From positions 1,178,001 through 1,242,000 of the forward strand of contig CAWBQT010000003.1 of assembly GCA_963790875.1 (NCBI GenBank): DNA of 64,000 nt, in the 5' to 3' direction. Both the position numbers and the translations under genes were made by a program. This document shows positions 52,739-62,403 of the stretch, piece by piece (position 1 is the stretch's first letter; every line of letters starts with the position of its first letter). This DNA comes from AP-15 sp963790875 (GTDB lineage: Bacteria; Pseudomonadota; Alphaproteobacteria; ATCC43930; CGMCC-115725). Below the pieces are notes generated by a model, which saw only the letters and a program-made list of their open reading frames with translations, searched no databases and was not told the DNA's origin.

Positions 52739-54792
52739 TCAGCTCTCGTTCAGTGCCTTCCGCAGGGCGTCGGCGGCGTCGAGGTAGAACAGCGATTGCA
52801 CCCTCGTCGCGACGTCGTCGGAAAGGTCGACAAGCGAGCGCCGGCACGAGACTGGGAGGAGGACCATATCGGCGCCTTTCTCCATGGCCAATTCCATCAC
52901 CTCGACCGGGTCGTGGACCGGCTCGACCGAGCCGCCGAGATTGAGGCCGCCGACAATCGCGAGACCGCCTTTGAGCGATCGACCCAGCAGGGCGGACGAA
53001 AGCGCGATCAGGACCGCGACTCCGAGATTGGCGCCGCTCCTCCCGGAGTTGAATGAGCGCAGCTGCACGACGAACTCGTGCTCGCGCGGATTGCGATCGC
53101 CGACAAGATCGCGCGCCCGCGTATAGAGGTTCTGCTCGGCGAGACGAACGCTCTCGCGAAACGGTGCCGGCGGCGCCTGGTTCAGGATCCGCACGCCGCC
53201 GCCCGGGCCCTCGGTCACCTCGATGCGATAGAGGCTCGTAGCCTCGCCGTGCCCGCCCGAGCCGACCGCAAAGACCTGGCCGGGCGGCAACGGGTCGCCG
53301 CCGATGCTACCCTCGCTCTGCAATTCGGGCGTCGAGACGAACTGCTCGATGCCGTCGAGCCCCACGCTGTAGGAGAACTGCGTGTTGCCGAATTCGGCCG
53401 AGCCGATCCGCTTTTGCTGCTCCTTGACCCGGCGCCGGCATTCGAGGGCAAGCCGCACGGCCCATTCCAGGTCCTCGTCGGGAACGGGCTCGGTAGCGTC
53501 GGGATACACCAGCTTCAAAAGCCCGGAGACACTCTTACCGACGGCGTTCGCGTCGCGGCCGGAAAGCGCGCCGCCAAGATGCACGCGCCCTTGCAACACA
53601 CCGGACCGCGATTGCGACCGCAGCCGCGAAAAGGTTTCGGCCAACACGTCGGAGACCAGCCCGAAATGATCGGTAAAAAGCCCAGGGCTCACTTTCGGGA
53701 TGTCCCAGCCCGGCAGATAGGCGTGGATCCGGTCCATGAACGCGGTGTCGTTGCGCATCTCCGGCGGCAGGCCGCCAAAGAGATGCCCGACCCGTTGCTG
53801 GTGTTGAACATCGACCTCGAAATTGCCGACGAGGACGATCGAGCCTTCACCGCGGATGCTCTCGCGGCCGCGCGAGAACTCGCCGCTCTCCATATAGCCC
53901 TTCATGATGTTGACGCCGTCCTTCTGGTCGAAGGACACGCCCGACACCTCGTCGAAGCAGACGACGTCGTACTGGCAGACCAGGCCGCGCTGGCCGTTTG
54001 CCATGTTGACGAACATCCGCGCGACGGTCGCCTTGCCGCCCGAAACGAGATGCGCGTAAGGCGAAATCTGCTGAAACAGGTGGCTCTTGCCGGTGCCGCG
54101 GGGACCCAGCTCGACCATGTTGTAATTGCGCTCGACGAACGGAACCATGCGCAACAGGATGACGTCGCGTCCCCGTTGGCTCAGTGCGGCCGGTTCGAGC
54201 CCCACGCTGCGCAGCAGCAGGTCTTTCCACTCGGCCGTGGTCAGGGTGCGTCGGCCCTCGGCGATCTTGCCGAGAATGTCGTGCGTCGAGAGCTGGATCT
54301 CGCGCAGCGAGCGCACCTCGAACGGCCGGCCCCCTTTCTCTTGTGCGATCGCGGCGTCGTAGCCGAGGTCGACCTCGGTGTAGAAGCCGCCTGTCAACAT
54401 CCGCTCGTGCTCTTTGACGAGGCGATCGTCGATCCGCACACGTCGGTGAGCCGGAGGCTTGGCAAGGTGGCGAGATAGCTGTCGGTGCGGGCTTCGAGGC
54501 GGGCCGTGATGATGTCGATCATCCGCACCGAGCCGCGTTCGCGCGCCCGCGCCTTGAACAATTCCTCCTCGCCGGCCCGCACCGTGCGCGCCGTCAGCTG
54601 CTCGCGCACCATCTCGACGCCTTCCTCGATCTCGGCAGGATCGGTGCTGGCGCAATAGCGGCCGAGCATGAACTCGACGACATAGGTCGGCACCGGAAAC
54701 TGGCCGCGGAATTGCCGCACCAGATCCTTGCGGACCATATGACCGGGGAAGGCGGCGGTCGCCTTTCGGTCGAGATCGTCGAGTTCGATCAA
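52739..54792 (-). pseudogene. brxL: BrxL, Lon-related BREX protein, frameshifted by a 2-base insertion
   Basis: TTG start at 54792, six bases after the pglZ stop, giving IELDDLDRKATAAFPGHMVR. The frame breaks near 54440, where GAC GTG TG CGG contains an extra TG; the other frame then gives RIDDRLVKEHERMLTGGFY to the end. AAA+ part: LGPRGTGKSHLFQQ Walker A and VCFDEVSG Walker B. C-terminal Lon-like protease: NSGRSGANLGVAVL (Ser) and SLKGGLAIVGGLNLGG (Lys). The dinucleotide repeat hints that the shift could revert by slippage, but this is only two units. Confidence 0.88.
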
Positions 54793-54798
54793 CTGGCG

Positions 54799-57088
54799 TC
54801 AGCCTTCGACGAGTGCCGTCAACCGAGCGCGGATATCCTGCGGCGCATTCGGCGGATGCACGATGAGGCAGACCTCCTTGCCCGTGTATTCGTCGGGGAC
54901 CAACACTCCGACATTTCCGAAATCGTCCAAGTGCCGTGCGCCCTTCGGCAGGATGCTCGGCCCGAAAACATCGTCGCTCGAGCGCACGTCGAACAGCAAT
55001 CCCGCGCCGCCCTGTACCTCGACCTTGAGCCGCAGACGCTGCCAGGTTGGTTTGATGGCGACCGGCACCGCCCCAGCCTCGGCTGTGACATCGAGCACCG
55101 GCAGGATGCATTCTTGCGGGCTGACCCCGCCATGCGCGTATTCGACGCCGCTATAAAAGGCGCGCGCCCCGCTCGCCGTTGCCAGGATGATCCCTTTATC
55201 CCAGCTCCACGGCACTCGTGGGTAACTCGTCGGCGCTCCCTCCTTCAACGTCGCAACCCGGTGCCCCTTGCCGCCGGCGACGGCCAAACCGCCGACGAGT
55301 GGGGCCTGGTCAAGTCCACCAGGCATCAACAGCCAACCATGGTCGGTCACGATCCGCACCTTCCGGCCCTGGCGGGCCAGGCGCAGCACGATTTCGGCGA
55401 CTTCCTGCAGCAGGTCGCCGGCCTGCGTTGCGAGATCGGCGCCGAGGGCATGGCCACGTTCGTCGAACCGCCCGATCTCGCCCCACAGCGGCTCGTCGCT
55501 CAGCAAGCTCTCGGCTGTCGACCAGCCGGCGGCCGCGATGGCCTTTAACAGAACTGGCTTCTGTACCGGCTTGCCGTCGAAGCACGGGACGAGGCCCTCC
55601 CTCCCGGCAGTGAGGAGGCCGCAGGCCGGGCTCACAAGCGGTTTGCAAGTCGCCGTCACCGTCGGAAAGCCGGACCAGACAAAGCTCGCCTCGACCGCGA
55701 CGCTTTTCGTGCGGAGCAACGCCGCAAGCTGCTGCGCCAGATCCATGCGCAGCCCGTCGACGAACAGCAGCACCGCCCGGGCGGGCGGTGCCGGCGGCTT
55801 CTTCGGCTCTGCGAACGGCACCTTGCCGTCCGCCGCGAGCTCTTGCAACGCGACGGCGCCGGCGTCGAGCCAGGGCAGATAGACGGCCCGCAGTGCCGCC
55901 GTCACCGCCGCCCGATCGGCACCTGTGCGAGCAATGTCGAGCGCCTGCATGACCGCCCAATCGATCGTCCACCCCTTGGCGAGATAAGCCTCGCCGAGCG
56001 CCGCAGCGTCATGCGCAACCATGGTTGGAGCTTCCGCTACAACCGCGAGGTGCTCCAAGGCTTGCGCCAGCCGCGCCTCGGCGCGTCGCGCCCATACTGT
56101 CTCCCGCCGCCAGCCATGCTGCGCTTCGAGCTCAAGCAATTTGGCCGCCGCCTTTTCCGGCGCTGCGCCAACAAGCGCTGCGAGCGCCTTCCGCAGCTCA
56201 GTCTCGCCGCGCGCGATTGCTGCTGGATAGGTGTCTGCATGTTCGAAGATGCTCTGCTGCTCCGGCGGCTGCTCGAGACGCAGACGCTCTACCACCCCGT
56301 CATAGGCCCCGTTTGCGTCTTCAAAGCGGTCCCAGACCTTGGCCCAACCCTTTTCTCGCTTGGCGAGGCGGGCAGCGGCATCCTGTGGCGACCGCTTGCG
56401 GGGATCGAACCCCAACTGCTTCGCCGCGAGTGCCGCGAAGGCGGCAAAGCGTTCCGGGTCGGTCTCCGGCGTAAGGCCGCCGTCGATCCAGCGCAGCATG
56501 TCCGCGTCGAGATCGGGCACCAACAGCATGTTCAGCGCCGCCGCATCAAGGCGCCGCTCCTTCAACTCTGCGATCGGCTCGACGAAGAGCCTGCTCGCGG
56601 CCCGGGCCAGCGCCTCGCGCGTCGCCTTGTCTTCGGGGATGTCGAGCCCGACCGGGCTGCCCTGCGCCGCGAGAAAGCCGCGCAAGGTCCAGTCTCGTGC
56701 CTGTTTCGGCTGCCCGAAGAAATTGCCGGCGACGGCGAACCAGATGAGCGGTGCCAGGTCCTGCGGGCAATCGCCGGCGCCGCGCAGCATCTCCCGGCCG
56801 CAGACTGGTACATAGATGATCGCCGGCTCATCTTGCGGCCACTCGAGACCCGAAATATTTCGGCCAGCCGCGGCGCGCAGCCAAAGCGACGGCCCGGTTC
56901 GGGTCCCGGGATCATAGGAGCCGAGGCTGAACAGATTCGGCAGCCGGGCCCGTAGCAGCGGCACAACCGGCGCGAATTCGCCGGCCGGGTCGCACCACAG
57001 GATCGCCTCGGGCGCCGCCTCTGCGCCCGACGCATATTTTCCGCAATCATGCAGCGCCCCGGCGAGCGTCTTCGAGCGGGGTCGTCAT
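54799..57088 (-). pseudogene. pglZ: PglZ, BREX alkaline-phosphatase-superfamily protein, frameshifted near its start
   Basis: The frame from about 57065 to 54799 encodes HDCGKYASG, then EAILWCDPAGEFAPVVP, and the phosphatase core: LLFVDGLRMDLAQQL (metal/nucleophile region), TVTATCKPLVSPA, and RIVTDHGWLLMPGG (metal His). The first codons, MTTPLEDA from ATG 57088, lie in another frame, offset near 57068. The downstream part alone has a GTG at 56964 as start but lacks the conserved N terminus. PglZ is a core BREX protein of unclear activity. Confidence 0.85.
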
Positions 57089-57170
57089 CCGCGGATCCGA
57101 TCAAGAGAGGGCTGCACGATTCCCCGCGGAAATTCGACCGTGCAACTGCCGAGGAACGCAAACTCGCGCA

Positions 57171-57611
57171 TTAGCCGGGCCCGATGCCGGCGCTCATCGG
57201 GAGGCCGAGAATTCGGCCGGCCGCGACCATCGTCTTGTCGAGACTGTAGATGGCCTGCGCACGCTGGTTGGCGGCAACGGCAAGATGCAAGGCATCGCCG
57301 CCCCGCAGGCCGGTCGCAAAGTTGAAGAGGTAGTTTCTGGCCAATTCATAATCGTTGGCGCTGGGCAACAGGACAATGAAAGAGTGCAGGACGACATCCG
57401 CGAACAGCGCGTCCGCGTCTCGGGCTTTTTGCCCGTCGATCGCGCCCATGCGGACATCGCGCGCCAGAAGCGATGCGAATTCCACTTCGGTCCAGCGGCT
57501 GATCGCCAGCTCCCCCACCGGCAATTCGGCGATGAGCCGACCGATGCGGGAACTGGTCCTCTCTTCGCGGAAGAGGGGCGCCAGAAAGCTCGTGTCGAAA
57601 TAGTGGATCAA
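57171..57611 (-). CDS. PIN-domain toxin, VapC family
   Basis: 146 residues with the acidic PIN residues spaced as expected: YFDTSFLAPL (Asp near N terminus), WTEVEFASLL (Glu), GGDALHLAVAA (Asp) and YSLDKTMVAAG (Asp). It would be an RNase. TTG start at 57611 overlaps the stop of the upstream antitoxin (TTGA), giving coupled translation. It lies inside the BREX operon between the pglX remnant and pglZ. Confidence 0.85.
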   Translation of the reverse strand: MIHYFDTSFLAPLFREERTSSRIGRLIAELPVGELAISRWTEVEFASLLARDVRMGAIDGQKARDADALFADVVLHSFIVLLPSANDYELARNYLFNFATGLRGGDALHLAVAANQRAQAIYSLDKTMVAAGRILGLPMSAGIGPG

Positions 57612-57851
57612 TAGCGTTCGTCGTCACGCATTTCGCGCAGGAGCGTCGCGCTGTCCTTCAACCAATGCGGCATGCGCGCGCGGAAAGCAGCAAGCTTTTC
57701 GAGGGGCAGCGGCGTCTTCGGGGGAACGGCCCGGCGAATATGCGCCACCGGCCTGCCGCGTCGGGTGATGATGACCTCCTCGCCGGCTTCCACCTTGTCG
57801 AGAAGTTCGCTCAAATGCGCCTTAGCTTCGAGCCAGGTTGACAGTAACCAC
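57608..57851 (-). pseudogene. Phd/YefM-type antitoxin, frameshifted
   Basis: The frame from 57814 reads SELLDKVEAGEEVIITRRGR, then PVAHIRRAVPP, the middle of a Phd-type antitoxin. The missing start is in the adjacent frame: GTG at 57851 with GAGGA upstream gives VVTVNLA, and one extra base near 57832 separates it from EAKAHLSELL. If real, the antitoxin is lost or shortened while the toxin gene is intact, which would select against toxin expression. Confidence 0.7.
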
Positions 57852-57934
57852 GATATCCTCGCGTCTGACCACGAACTTGGTCATACCATGCGGGAATGTT
57901 ATCCGCCACGTGCCGGTGCGTGCGGAGAGAGCTA

Positions 57935-58335
57935 ATGGAAATGACAGTGATCGTGATCGACAGTGACGCCGAACGGGCTCGAGCCAGGGCGCTTGTCGAT
58001 CGCCTGATGGTTTCGGACAAGCCCGAGGATGTCGCGCGGCTGGCGGCTGAGGCGCGGCTCATTGCAGCCTACGAAGAGGAAAAATGGCCGCCCCGCCCAC
58101 CGCGGGCAGCCGATGTGACCGCTATCTGATGGACCAGCACCAGTTGAAGCGCGCCGATCTCGTGCCTCTCCTGGGCAATGCCGAGCGGGTCGACGACATC
58201 TTGCGCGGGCGTCGCCAGCTGACACTTGCGATGGCGCAACGGCTGCGCGCCCGCTTGCAGGTTCCGGCCGATCTGCTGCTGCCGCCGGCCTCGACGCAGC
58301 CGCCACGGCGCCCGAAGAAGCGAGCGGCCGCGTAG
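57935..58335 (+). pseudogene. HigA-like XRE antitoxin, frameshifted
   Basis: First frame: MEMTVIVIDSDAERARA, LVDRLMVSDKPEDVARLAAEARLIAAYEEEKWPP. Second frame: RYLMDQHQLKRADLVPLLGNAERVDDILRGRRQLTLAMAQRLRARLQVPADLLL, the helix-turn-helix part of HigA. One missing base near 58120 separates them. GGAGAGAG precedes the ATG. No HigB toxin gene is adjacent, so it is an orphan. It converges with the pglX remnant, ending three bases from it. Confidence 0.7.
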
Positions 58336-58338
58336 TGG

Positions 58339-58945
58339 TCATTCGGCGGCCTGCGCGCGGGCGGCTCGCTTTCTCGGCGAGCGTCGTATGGTGGTCATTG
58401 CGCCGTTCGCCCTGGAAGAAGTGGTACCAGGGCGCCGAGGCGACATCCTTGCCGCGGTCGACGCCATACTTGACGTTCGGCACATGGGCCAGGACGCCGG
58501 CCTCGACAAAGAGTTGGATGTTGAGGCGCACGCCGTCGTCAAGATCGGGATCCCAGCCGAATGGCTGCCGTTCGAGCGGCTTCCAGCGCACGAATATGTC
58601 GTAGGGCGACTTGCCTTCGAGGATCCGCGCTAACTTCTGCTGCAGAATTTGCCCATGTTCGGCGCGCGGTTCATCGGCAATCCGCGTGATCCAGTCACCG
58701 AGCATCGTATAGGTGAGGCGTTCGAGATTGGCGCGGTCGAGGCGGTGGTAGTGGGCGACGGCCGTAAACCCGTCCGTCCGGCCGTCACCGATCCACCATA
58801 GAAACGGCCGATCGTGGAACAATTTCGCGTGCTGGCGCGCAGCGTGGGTCCGGAGCCAAGCCTCAAAGGTCAATTGTCGCGGTAGCCGGTCCTTGACGCG
58901 CTCACAGGCGGCGGCGATTAGGTGCGCCTCACTCCTTTGCGTCCA
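58339..58945 (-). pseudogene. pglX: PglX, C-terminal remnant of the BREX adenine methyltransferase
   Basis: About 190 residues from AHLIAAACERVKDRLPRQLT, through FEAWLRTHAARQHAKLFHDRPFLWWIGDGR and LDRANLERLTYTMLGDW, to DPDLDDGVRLNIQLFVEAGVL and NDHHTTLAEK, all typical of the last part of the ~1200-residue PglX. The whole methyltransferase domain (NPPY motif) is missing; the remnant abuts the truncated brxC. One extra base near 58370 displaces the natural end RAARAQAAE-stop at 58339. Confidence 0.8.
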
Positions 58946-58949
58946 CGCC

Positions 58950-60338
58950 TCACCCCAGACCGCGGCGCAATACCTCGCGCAGGATCAAATTGCGCGACAG
59001 GGCCTCGGCGGCGAAGGTGTCGAACAGGAAGTCGCCCGCGACGGCGACGCCGAGCGGCCGATCGCCGTAGCGCTTGACCGCGTCGAGACTGATCCGCAAC
59101 TGGCCGCGCAAGGTAGCGCCGAGGCCGGAGCGGTCAAGTTCGGCCAGCACCTGTTCCCAGAAGCGCCGGCGGGAGGCCAGGATCGGCCAGTCGGCCACGT
59201 CGAATGGCCGGTCGGCGGCGCTGTGTTTCAGGTTTGATCCCTGCAAATGCTTGTCGATTTCGCCGGACCGCAGCTCGAGCATCCATTCGACCTCGGGCTT
59301 GGCGGGGTCCTTCTTCAGAAGGATGGTCTTCCTGATCACCGAATTGATGTCGGCCGAGCCTAACGGGACCGGCACGACAAAGCGGGTCAGCAGCTTCTCA
59401 AGGTAGCGGACGTCGCCGAGCGCCGATTGCCCGGTCGCGACGAGAAATACGCGGCCGCGGAACTTAGAGCACAGTTCCTCGGCGATCGTCTGGATCGTCA
59501 GCGAGATGTCGCTGTCCTCACGGATGAATTGCTGCACTTCATCGAGCAGGATCAGGGTCAGCGGCATCTCGTTGCGGCCGACCATGAGCGCCTTTCGCGC
59601 CGTGTCGACGAGGAGGGCAACGGTCGGCTCAGGCTCGCGTTCGAATTGGCGGCCGAAGCGGTCCATCAGACTGTCGACATCGGGGGCCAGGCTCGGCTTT
59701 GCCGAAAGCGCCGCTTTCGCGAAATTGTCGTCGAGCAGGAACTCGCGCGCCGCCCGGTCGAAATCGGTACCGAGGTTCGCGCGCACTTCGCCGAGAATAC
59801 CTTGCTCGTCGAGCCAGAGCGTAGCAAGCGGCGGCCGGAGATCGCCGCCGCTCGGCAGTCCGGTCGCGGCCAGGACAACATCTAGGATCGCCTTTGCCGG
59901 GTGCTGTGCGCCGCGGCCCAGCGTGGCGCCGCCGGCCAATAGTCCACCGAGGCGCTTGCCGTTGGCGCGCAGCTCGCGCAGCGACGCGCGTACCTCGGAG
60001 GGTAAGTTCGGAACGAGTTCCTCGGCGGTGGCGCCGTCTTCAAATTCAAGATTGACCCACAAGGCTCCGAGCATTGCGGCCAGAAGGCTTTTCCCGGAGC
60101 CGTAAAAGCCCGAGATCCAGGCCGCTGGAACGTCAGCGCGGCGGCCGGCGGCCGCATTGAAGGCTTCCAGCATGCGCCGCAAGGCCTCGGCATAGGCGCC
60201 CTCGCAAACAAAGGTTTGCAGCTGCTCGCGCAGGATCGCTTTCTGATCTGGTTCGGGCGGGAACGAGACTTTGGCCACCCCGCCGTCGGCCAGCGTGAAG
60301 GAGCTCGGATCGTGAGCGAGAACGTCCTTGTTGAGCAT
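58950..60338 (-). pseudogene. brxC: BrxC, BREX P-loop ATPase, truncated
   Basis: 462 residues of a protein that is normally about 1200. Walker A is SGFYGSGKSLLAAMLG and Walker B LTLILLDEVQQFI; the FVCEGAYAEALRRML and GQSALGDVRYLEKLLTRFVV segments are classic BrxC. It matches to LILREVLRRGLG and then stops, directly before the pglX tail. So a deletion removed the C-terminal two thirds of brxC and most of pglX. The start is four bases after brxB. Without its C terminus it is unlikely to work. Confidence 0.85.
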
Positions 60339-60341
60339 GGC

Positions 60342-60929
60342 TCAGCTCATATCCGTTGAGGGGATCGGAACCGCCAGGTAGTTCCAACCGTCGCGTGCAT
60401 CGAGCAGCCGGTAGATACCGCCTTCATAGGTGCCCGGAAAGGTCAGCAGCAGCCGGCCCGGCACGCTCGCCACGACTTTATCGATCAGGGCTGAAACCCG
60501 GGTTAATCCGAACAGCGACGCGGCGCCGGTAACTGCCAGGATGTCGTTTCGGCCGCAGGCGGCAAGCTCGGCCTTCACGCTCTCGGCGAGATGGTCCTCG
60601 AATTGGGGAATGACCGTGGAGAGGCTACCGGGACGTGTGGCCAGCCGCTCGAGCCAGGGCTGCTGCGCGACCCAGGCGCCGAACCGTGGTGCCAGATCGT
60701 ATTCCCGCCAACCTTTGCCGGCTTCCTCGGCGGCGAGCCGGAATTCGCGCAGTCTGCCGCGGACACGCCGCTCCTGCGCCTTGTCGTACCAGAGAATCCA
60801 GACCCGCCCGGCCGGCGGCTCATCGTCGCGCCACGGGATCGTCAGGCGTTTCCTGAAATCGCCGAGCAGCTCCTCAACGCTGGCCAAGCTCCGGTACCTC
60901 CAAAGTTCTTGCGATTGCGTGAGCAACAT
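60342..60929 (-). CDS. brxB: BrxB (DUF1788) BREX protein
   Basis: 195 residues, intact. ERRVRGRLREFRLAAEEAGKGWREYDL, LLTFPGTYEGGIYRLLDARDGWNYLAVPI are clear DUF1788 segments. ATG at 60929 lies within the end of the upstream gene, a 56-base overlap, and its stop is four bases from the brxC start, so the three are one operon. Role in BREX unknown. Confidence 0.88.
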   Translation of the reverse strand: MLLTQSQELWRYRSLASVEELLGDFRKRLTIPWRDDEPPAGRVWILWYDKAQERRVRGRLREFRLAAEEAGKGWREYDLAPRFGAWVAQQPWLERLATRPGSLSTVIPQFEDHLAESVKAELAACGRNDILAVTGAASLFGLTRVSALIDKVVASVPGRLLLTFPGTYEGGIYRLLDARDGWNYLAVPIPSTDMS

Positions 60930-61836
60930 TGATTTCGAGCACGTCGCCGACCTCGCGGACCCGCGCGAGGCCGAGCCCCTCAGCCCGGCGCAGCAGTGCC
61001 AGCCGATCTTCGACCGGGCAATCGAGCAGGTCGAGCCAGCGGCATTCGAGAAGCCGCCTGCCGCCAAAACCGCATATCCCGGCGAGGAGAGCGGCATAGG
61101 CCGCAACGGCTGGCGTCGGCTGCGCCCGAATACGCTCCTTGCGGACTGCACCTTTCAAAAAACCGGCCTGGGTCCAGCTCGAAGCCGCGTGCTGTGCCAG
61201 CGATTTCGCCATCTTCTCGCCGAGCCTGCCGGGGTGACGCGCCGCAAAAGCGGCGGCGATCGCGGGCCACCGGACGGACTCTCCGGGGACCGCATCGAGT
61301 ACGGCCGCGGCACCGTCACGCAGAGGCGGGTCGCGCGCCAGGGCGCAGAGCAACGCCAGCATCGGCCGGCCCGCTGGATCGCGCGGCCAGAGCCGATGCA
61401 GCACGACGCAAACCGGCACGACATCGCCTATTCCGTAAAGCTGACGCAAACGGTACAGCGCGGCCCGCCGCGCGGCGATCGAAGGCTTGCCGATCAGGTT
61501 CTCATGGAGGATGGCATCGCCAACGTGATCTGCCACGCCGAATGCCAGCACCGCGGTAAGCTCGGCGAGCATCATTGTCTTCGATTGATGCGGCCCGCCG
61601 CCCTCGAGCTTGATGCCGGCCCGGGCTGCTATCGCCTCATCTACATAGGCACCGAACCATTCGCCTCGGGCAGCGATCTCGATCCCCGCGTCTTCCGCTT
61701 TGTGCTTCGATCTCACCCTTGGGGACGCCGTGATCACACTTGCCGCCTGGCGATCCGGAGAGGGAACGTCGAGGAGCCGATCGTCAAACAATCCCTCGAC
61801 CATGCCTACCCAACTTTTTTGCGCCTCTTGGCCCAA
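60874..61836 (-). CDS. First BREX operon gene, BrxA-like
   Basis: 320 codons as an open frame; the true start is uncertain and may be near the MMLAELTAVL motif around residue 88. The conserved-looking part (LHENLIGKPSIAARRAALYRLRQLYG, RPMLALLCALARDPPLRDGAAAVL, ASSWTQAGFLKG) resembles the winged-helix first proteins of BREX operons (DUF1819/BrxA or BrxE). The position immediately before brxB supports BrxA. The first ~85 residues may be non-coding. Confidence 0.55.
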   Translation of the reverse strand: MGQEAQKSWVGMVEGLFDDRLLDVPSPDRQAASVITASPRVRSKHKAEDAGIEIAARGEWFGAYVDEAIAARAGIKLEGGGPHQSKTMMLAELTAVLAFGVADHVGDAILHENLIGKPSIAARRAALYRLRQLYGIGDVVPVCVVLHRLWPRDPAGRPMLALLCALARDPPLRDGAAAVLDAVPGESVRWPAIAAAFAARHPGRLGEKMAKSLAQHAASSWTQAGFLKGAVRKERIRAQPTPAVAAYAALLAGICGFGGRRLLECRWLDLLDCPVEDRLALLRRAEGLGLARVREVGDVLEINVAHAIARTLEVPELGQR

Positions 61837-61884
61837 ACCTTCAGCTTTTTCCGAGGACGCCGCAACGACTGAGATCAGAGGGTT

Positions 61885-62158
61885 TAGGCCAACAGATCGG
61901 CGGCGTATCTGGAAGAAGCTCGAACGCCGCCTCGATCCTTTCGACTTCGGTCAGCGTCACCGCAGCCTCGAAACCGAGACCATTACGCTCCGCCCGGCGC
62001 GTCGCGACGTGCTAGAACTCGGCGATGTTCTGCAACGTGAAATGCACCGTCTCTCCCGCGGCGAGCAGGCGAGCCACGCTGTCGACTGCGAACGCGTGGC
62101 TCGGATGCGACGGTTGCGCCCGACGCAGCAGGATGTTGGTGTCGAGGAGAATACTCAC
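61885..62158 (-). pseudogene. VapC toxin, nonsense-mutated and truncated
   Basis: From GTG at 62158 the frame reads VSILLDTNILLRRAQPSHPS, then TVHFTLQNIAEF, then TAG where family members have Trp, then HVATRRAERNGLGFEAAVTLTEVERIEAAFELLPDTPPI, after which homology ends. The PIN N-terminal Asp motif (LLDTNILLR) is intact. GTGA overlaps the antitoxin stop. It lies just upstream of the BREX operon. Confidence 0.75.
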
Positions 62159-62403
62159 CCGCGCTCGGCATAGATGCTCTCGCGGCTGATCGCCTCATCG
62201 GAGAGCGGTTTCGTATCGGGAAGCCTCGACACGTCGCGCCAGAGCTTCACCCGTTCCTCCGGTGTTTTCCGCCTCGCCTTGAACGCACCCGCCTGCTCCG
62301 CAAGCAGGCGGCGCAGGTGCTCAGCAAGCGGCACCCCGCGCGCCGCGGCTTGCGCCGCGAGGTTTGCCTCGATTTCCGGGGGCAGATCGATCGTCACGGA
62401 CAT
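62155..62403 (-). CDS. VapB-like antitoxin
   Basis: 82 residues beginning MSVTIDLPPEIEANLAAQAA with LAEHLRRLLAEQ, a ribbon-helix-helix-type or similar DNA-binding N terminus seen in VapB antitoxins, and a basic/acidic C-terminal tail. GGAGGAG lies five bases before the ATG. Its toxin partner downstream is broken. Confidence 0.75.
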   Translation of the reverse strand: MSVTIDLPPEIEANLAAQAAARGVPLAEHLRRLLAEQAGAFKARRKTPEERVKLWRDVSRLPDTKPLSDEAISRESIYAERG

